Shown here piece by piece: positions 57,401-64,000 of a DNA stretch of 64,000 nucleotides (position 1 is its first letter; the number at the start of each line of letters is the position of its first letter). Under the pieces are notes generated by a model. The model saw only the letters and a program-made list of their open reading frames with translations, had not been told where the DNA came from and ran no database searches. The translations under genes were made by a program, and so were the position numbers. The stretch is from Mycogone perniciosa (Eukaryota; Ascomycota; Sordariomycetes; Hypocreales; Hypocreaceae): contig JAOALB010000045.1 of NCBI GenBank assembly GCA_025331125.1, positions 186,001 to 250,000 of the forward strand, given 5' to 3'.

Positions 57401-57996
57401 CCAATGCACGACAATGATGTAAGTTACTGATTCGGGAGTGGTGCGAACAGTTCAGACCCCCGAAAACATTCCGAGTCGGTGCTTATGTCAGAAGTCTCAG
57501 TCGCAGGTTGCATCGAAGGTTTGATGGATAACCTTTGCCGGCGCCTTCTTGGCTGACGCTGCCACGACTAATTAGGACAAGTTGCGACAAGCATCAGCCC
57601 GATCTCTCTTCTGCCTTTCTGTCTGACTGACTTCTTTGCTCAAACAGACCGACCGCCTCCCGCGCCCGTCTATTTTCCGATTACTACGGAATACTCCTCG
57701 GAGTCCGACTACTACTACTACTATTGCCATCAACGGGCTGTGAAGTGCATTCAACACTCCATCATGCGGACGCCTCGACTCGACCCTAACCTACCGCTCC
57801 GATGGGGGCCACTACATGTCCAGATGTCCACCCCGGTTCCGACGTTTCACTCCATTCTGGCTTGATGACTTCTATTTCTCCTCCTCCTCCTCCTACTACA
57901 GCAACAGTACGCGGAAGGCATGTTAGCCCAAGCTTCTCCGACCCTGATGGGAAACTAGGGTGAAAGCGGGTCACTACCTCTCCGCTCTGATAGCAC

Positions 57997-58102
57997 TACG
58001 GAGTACATTGGCAGGAGTACTCTGTACTCCGTAGCAATAGTACTACTTCGAGTACGGAGTACACTACTCCGTACTGCTATACATACACATACTACGGAGT
58101 AC
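57997..58102. repeat. Cluster of five TACGGAGTAC motifs in alternating orientation
   Basis: Copies at 57997-58006 (forward), 58024-58033 (reverse), 58052-58062 (forward), 58065-58074 (reverse) and 58093-58102 (forward). Strict alternation lets neighbouring copies pair as inverted repeats. Confidence 0.9.
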
Positions 58103-59060
58103 TAGTATAACTCATCTCTTGGATTGGTGGCTGATGCTTGAAATTGCAGGTTCACGACTAGCTCCATCCACCCGGAGTCATGACATCCTTCCATCCTTCT
58201 GCATTTGGCATTTGTCATTGACACCGGCAACCGTGGTTGGCTGGCCCTACCGCAGGATCCTGAACCACGTTTATGCCGCTGTCACGCCCAATATGACACA
58301 GCTTCTTGATCGACAGACAGTGATAGATGGTCCTTTGTCCATCACTCGTCTGACCGTCTGCGATAGAGTCATACGGCACCATTTGATGACTCGGGATCAC
58401 CGCAGGTTTCACTTCGGCATTTGCCCAGCCTCTAGAATGGTATTTTATTTACCACGGCGAATGAAATCCTCAATCATGGCATCCTCCACTGGAGTAGCGT
58501 CCGTCTTGCGGGACGGGGATGCTACCACGACTCAGAGCCCCCATGTTCGGTCGTCACGATACTAGTCCACGGGAGTTGAGGTACCAGGATGCCCTGGGGG
58601 TGGAGAGGACCAACAGATCAAGAAGCGTTTCTTTCTGGCACTAATATCCTTCTTCCTATGTCCACTCCGGAGACAGCGATGCTGAGTGGCGTAGCGGAAG
58701 GACCAAGCTAGGGAGTTCGGGCATTGGTTGACCAGTAATATCAACACCGAAGCGAGGAAAATGGGGTACGACGAATAGGGTCTCAATGACCCAAGACCGT
58801 TATGTTTCTACATGGCACTTGGAATGCAACTACGGAGTACTCGTATGTACTATCGCCGAAAAGAAACAAGGGCAGACGAAACCAGGCCTAGTCAAGGCGG
58901 AAACTGTCGCCCTACACTGTTCTAGGGGGCAATCAAGGCGCTGAGACAAGCCGCCGGGATTCAGAGCCGCATGAGGCGACAGTCTGAAATCGTAGCCTGG
59001 TCTGGGTGTATTCATCTCGCATTCTCATGGTGTTGAGATAAGAACTGCCGGTAAGAAAAA

Positions 59061-59125
59061 TCCATTCATCCATCCACCCATACATTCCTTGATTCATTCA
59101 TCCATTGATTCATTCATTCATTTCC
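59061..59125. repeat. ATTC/CATC tetranucleotide repeat tract
   Basis: An imperfect run of TTCAT, CATCCATC and ATTCATTC units over about 65 bp, as in a degenerating microsatellite. Confidence 0.85.
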
Positions 59126-62100
59126 TGCTTTGGTGAGAGGGACGAGAACTTTTCTTTTCCAGCTGTCATCGCCCTGCTTCTGCACATTGTTCAGGAGCTC
59201 TGTCGTGTTGAAACTCACAAATGGGAAATGGGCCCAACAATCTTGTGTCAGAGTTTGACACCACGGCTGCATGAGGCGTCTGCAGCGCCACGCAACGGCC
59301 GCCCCCCTTTCTAGTTACCGAATTCGGTATTGTCGATTCGTCGACAGAAAACGTGTCTCAAGAATCGACTAAAGCCCCCCTGTCTCTCGAATATTGTTTC
59401 CATATTGGATATGGCCTTTCCTTTTGCAGTTTAACCCTCGAATGGCTATTGGTGGATTGTGAACCCCGCTGTAGTGGCTGCCGGCCCCTGGACCCTATTT
59501 TTCTAGCCCTGACAACATGGCGCTTGGGAGGTGCTGTCACACCCAAATTTGCCTGAGCAACACATGCATTTCTGTGCTAAAAAGGTTAAAAGTCAGCATT
59601 ATCAAAGTCAGACTACAAAATGTCCTCCGGCTTTGGAGAAGCTTGAACAAGTAGTATGTATCCCCCACATCTTTAATGGAATACATGAACAAGCTACTGC
59701 TGGATATCGGGTTGATATTTTATGGAGGAGACAGCCCTACAAGGACGGCCTCGTGGACAGCCGGGCAATCATGAATGATATACCCAAGTGACGATTGCCG
59801 ATGCGCCTTTCTTGTGGGTTCTGGGAAGCGAGTATCGATATAAAAGCGATTTTTACTCAGTCTCTTGATTATACTCGATTGATGGCGTTGAACACAAATC
59901 ATTGATATATGAGTAGTACTCCATCAAGGGGCGTCTTTTGCACTGGCATCCGGATACTTCCACTTCAAACAGACCGACCCTGTGACACTACTAGCCAGGG
60001 TTGCGAGCTTTACGCAAATAGGCGGCTATCTGTTAATCTGGGCAGCCCTACGAGCCGTCCATGAACCGCTGGAACATGAGTAAAGTCGCCGATTTGTCGA
60101 CGAGATGGGTGGTCTTTGCTAGCCTGGGTCCGTGTTCGGACTCTAGCAGGGGTCTTTGCCGAAAGCAATAACCTAGGATTTAGGCCAGCTTCAAATTGTT
60201 CTTTGGGGGTCGCCAGAGACCTTCTTCGGATTTGGAGCGCGCTAACCACAACTTTTCGCCGGCTTCTGTAACCGTCCACGCGTTTGCCTCCTTGGCAGGG
60301 CGCTCGCAGGGATATTACCACTACATATTACTAGTACGGTAGTATGCCGACTTGGCCGACTCGTTAATAGCATCCGAATTCATCAATGATCAATGAATGA
60401 CCTTGCGCATCCTCCGGCTAGCAATACCAATCTTCCGTCCGGGATAAGTCGAAATGTTGGGATTACTATTTTTTTCGGCCAACGGCAAACGCCGTCCCTC
60501 AGCACCGTTAGAATGGGACGAGTTCGGACATCCATATGTACGTACATGGCCAAGCTCGACTACTTACTAATAGTTGACCAGGCTGCCGGGCATCGTTTGT
60601 TGGCCGAGAGCCCCGGTGACGTCGTTTGGTGATAATCCGTCCAAATAAGCTTTGGTACTATCTACTTCGGATGCGGAGTATTGACTATCTTTCGTTTGAC
60701 CCATCACGACAAAAGCTTGAATTACCGTGCGAAGTACGGAGTACTATGGGGTTTGGAACTCCCTTTTCGGCAGAGCCTTGAGTCGATTTAGCGCCGTTCT
60801 TACATTTATGCGTAATTCACAGGTCATGCAGATTGCTTTGTCAACCATTGCTCCGGATTAGTAATAGGTATTCTAGTATGTAGCATGAAGTACGGAGTAC
60901 TAGCACCACTAATAGTCCTACTACTACTATCGGTACGGCAGCGGTTTGGTGGTTGACTCCATCTTAGGTTCCCGGCCGAGAAGACCGAGCGATAGCCGGG
61001 ACGAAGAGCAAGTTCCATGCGGCTAGACCAGGGGTATCCGACAACTAGCCAAACCTTGTGCCAAAAAGCTCAGCATGTGGTCACCCGTTTGCTTCCTCAT
61101 GAACAGTTACTACCTACGAGTAATAGTACTACTACGGAGTACAACCAGCCCGCTCTAATTCTCAACCAGACAAACAGCTTGGGTCACACGTAGGCACACG
61201 TGCCTGGGCTGTATCACGTTCCACCGCCATGAGAAACACATTCGCACAATACTACTATTCATATTCAATTCAACGCCACAGCAAAACAAGCTCATCATCG
61301 GTCGCACGGAGTACCCGTTTGGCCGGCTGCGTTGCCGAGTCATGACCACGCGACTCTCCCAGCCATTCAAGCCATGTGGCCGAGGGCTTCAGCTCGCTTG
61401 GTAACGGTCCACGACGTAAAGCGGTGAGAAAGGATCCCGCGCCAGAGAGAGAAAGAGAGGGAATGGAGCAGAGCGGGAGAGCTATCGCTAGCACAACTTT
61501 TCGATGGTCCCTTGTCTGGCCATCCAAACGCCGCACGCGTCTCGCCTGTGATTCGCTATGCAATGCATGACGGTCTACATACGTACAGCCAGCCATGCGA
61601 GACAGCCAGTTTTTTTCTTTCTCATGGGTTGGGTTTATTACTCCCTTGCTGCATACTATTTTTGCCGAACATGTTAGCCCAGCGGTCTGGAATTGCGCGT
61701 GCATCACTGACTATCCCAATGCAACAACGGCACGAAGAGTATTGGAGAGCGAGAAACACAAGGGCATCCTGCAGGAAGCGAATTTGATCGGTGAAAGAGT
61801 TGCGAGCAGCAGTGGTAGGAGTACTAGCAGTTGTACTACTACGAGTATATGGAGTGAGTGGGGGGATGGATGACGCCGCCTGTGATTACCTGCAGACGGC
61901 CCGATAACTGACCAACAACAAAGCACCAAAAGCACAGGGCTTAGAGTCGAGGAAGACTTTGTACAACTTGCCGCGAGTCCAAACCCACAAAAAGAAACGC
62001 CAGGCTCTTTGGAATGGCAGGCTAACCCTGACTAGCCCTTGGCTTGGGCCCTTGATCTGTTCCTGTTGATGACGACGACGATGAAGAAGAAGATGAGGGT

Positions 62101-63756
62101 TGATCGGCAGGAATATCACTTAGACGAATTACCCATCTGGCCACTTTGAGGGCATTTTTGCATCCACCAGAGTCTGTGTCTGGTCTGACTACTATTACTA
62201 CTACTCGTACGGTATCATCATCCCAATTGCCCCAACAAAGTCCCCACTCGCCAGCCCACCAGCGGGCAAGCAAGACGCAGGGAGCTCACAAATGCCCAGA
62301 AAGAAACGAGGCCTCACACAGAGTCCAAAACATGCAGCCCCTCTCCTAGGACGAACGGGAAAAAAAATCAGTGGTACTAGTACGGAGTACTTGCAATTGG
62401 GCCATCGGAACCAAAAGCCACCATCACATCACGGCACAATGACGATGTGGTTTGAGGTTAGCATGAATACACCGATTTGCCGACCCTCCTCTACTTCATC
62501 CACTCCGCTTCTGGTGAATCCATCGAAACATGACTCTCTACGAAGTACAGAGCACATTACTACTACTAGTAGTACCTAATGTCCTCCCTTTTTGTTTGAT
62601 CCTTCTTTTTGGGGTTTGCTTTTGGTGCACTCGGTACTTTCGACTGTCGGCTATTCCTGTGTGCACCTTTTCCAAAAAAAAATCGGACACAGAGAGAGAG
62701 TAATACTAGTCCGAGTACATATGTAAGTTGCTGGTAGGCGTGGACTGCAATATTACTGGTTAAATGCACCAGGCCGCAGCTTCGACAGCTTCTTCGGCGA
62801 CCAGGGTATTTTTCCTACTGCCACTGATGCTAAATATAGATATCGATCTAATGCATTGCCATCTTGGCATGCAGGTCTGAGGAGACTGCAAGCCAGGTGA
62901 CGTTGGTGCTGTTTTTGCTGGCCAATGACCAGATCCCGACGAGGTTGGTGAAGCAAGCTCTCCTACATGCATACATATAGGTTGTGACGGTTTGAGACGA
63001 AGCTGGAGTTTTTTTTCCTTGGTTACTCTGGAGATGAAATTAAGCCGCCATATCCAGGAGGATTTGATCTAATGCCTAATACCGACCGACCTTTTTTTTT
63101 TTTCAACAGTCTCCAGGACCCTAGCCTCCAATCACCATTTCCGAATCCTTTCGAATTTCTCTACCTTTTCAAATCTAGGGTGACAGTCGCCCTGGGCGTG
63201 TCGCAGATCGCTGACTTACTCTTTTTTTCCTTCTCTTGTTCTTTTCCAAGGCTTCCGCGGCTACCAGTCCAGCCAGTCAGCCAGCCATCGTTAATGCCCG
63301 TTCGTTGATAAAAACCAATAAAATACTGAAGCAAGGATCCCGAGGACCCGTTGGATTGTGGACATGGCCATTTTGCCTAGGATATCCTGCCGCACTAATC
63401 GCTCTGCCTTTCCCTGTTTGGGCCATCGCCTGGCCTTTTAGCCGTTTTAGCCCTCGGGAAATACCGCTTTTTTTCTTTCGAACTAGTACTCCGTACCGTC
63501 ATCTGTGAATTGGTTCGATGAAAATGCTCTGTTGATTCCAAAGGGCTTTTGCATAGTATCAGTACCACTACTACTCCATACTACTAGAAGGTATTATTAG
63601 TCTACTGCGACACATATGTCTCCAGCTGGCTGTCGCTTGCATTTTTGCGGGCGCTCGCACATCCTTTCCGGGCTGAGAGGCGTTTTGAGTAGATTATTAT
63701 CCCACGGCTCTTTTGTTTGAGCTAAAGCTTGCAATAGTAGTTCTTTAGCGCTCAAG

Positions 63757-63788
63757 CCGTGTGTGTGCGTGTGTGTGTGTGTGTGTTC
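63757..63788. repeat. (GT)n microsatellite
   Basis: About 14 GT units interrupted by single C substitutions, in the gene-free right end. Confidence 0.9.
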
Positions 63789-64000
63789 TAAAATCTTTTT
63801 TTGCTCTTGATTACCTATTGGCTACTGCCTCATGCAGCACGAAAAATGATTCTATAGTCAAATCGTTATACTACTAGTACGCCCTTGGGAAACTCCGAGC
63901 ATCAACCTGTCTAAAACACCACTACTACTATTACACTATTTCATACCCTTCTCGGGATCATTGAACGCCCCGGAATCCGCTGAGGAATGAAGAAAAAAGG

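Larger units (their letters stand above)
54458..64000. other. Gene-free region, 9.5 kb, rich in simple repeats and GTAC-type motifs
   Basis: No reading frame longer than about 150 codons and none with a recognisable motif on either strand. The left part (54.5-55.2 kb) is the likely upstream region of the Zn2Cys6 gene, with GTT repeats (54943-54985). From 55.7 kb on, triplet runs of TAC/TAG/ACT type, TACGGAGTAC-family motifs and homopolymers are frequent. The last kilobase is pyrimidine-rich and may be leader or promoter of a gene beyond the window. No telomere repeat, rRNA or transposase was seen. Confidence 0.6.

Noticed and set aside
59061..59125. Regular repeats considered as a CRISPR-like array
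   Set aside because: A contiguous tetranucleotide microsatellite without spacers, in a eukaryotic genome.
61376..61935. Overlapping frames of 64-92 codons in the right-hand region
   Set aside because: Present in several frames at once with simple-sequence content; no domain, no splice signals joining them into a gene.

Overview
The window is nuclear DNA of a filamentous ascomycete, most likely a eurotiomycete (Aspergillus/Penicillium/Talaromyces-like). The evidence is the gene structure: short GT-AG introns, mostly 51-90 bp, with CTAAC/CTGAC branch points, monocistronic genes and pyrimidine-rich leaders. The gene set also fits: an AzgA-type purine permease, a DUF3455 secreted protein, a Zn2Cys6 regulator and a lone P450. 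The species was not determined. No viral, plasmid, CRISPR, rRNA or recognisable tRNA sequence was seen.

Layout, left to right. 0-13 kb: 3' part of a C2H2 zinc-finger gene, a family-16 methyltransferase, the CORVET subunit Vps3 (minus) divergent from the golgin CASP (plus), and a secreted DUF3455 protein. 15-22 kb: an F-box protein, then a divergent ribosome-biogenesis pair, 60S ribosomal protein L17/uL22 (minus) and fibrillarin Nop1 (plus). 22-27.8 kb: a probable decayed gene, an APH-fold protein lacking the catalytic aspartates, and a lone cytochrome P450. 27.8-32.1 kb: gene-poor. 32-44 kb: a CPR-like FAD/NADPH protein without flavodoxin domain, a Frm2/Hbn1-type nitroreductase, mitochondrial phosphatidylserine decarboxylase, a ubiquitin-like membrane protein of HERP/Usa1 type, and a UCH37-type deubiquitinase. 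44-54.5 kb: AzgA-type purine permease with an apparent frameshift, a methyltransferase-like protein of unknown role, and a Zn2Cys6 transcription factor. 54.5-64 kb: 9.5 kb with no credible gene, rich in simple repeats and in a short motif.

Most genes are independent housekeeping units and do not form one pathway. Two head-to-head pairs make functional sense: vps3/CASP (endomembrane traffic) and L17/Nop1 (ribosome synthesis). The HERP-like protein and UCH37 both belong to ubiquitin biology but are separately transcribed.

The most unusual sequence-level signal is a short dyad motif, TACGGAGTAC (reverse GTACTCCGTA). It recurs more than 20 times, nearly always between genes, sometimes in alternating-orientation clusters and once as a perfect 18-bp palindrome. 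Exon joins were deduced by eye from splice signals and reading-frame continuity. They are internally consistent, since every joined CDS is a multiple of three except the permease, but they were not checked against transcripts. Family assignments come from recognition of motifs, not from a search.
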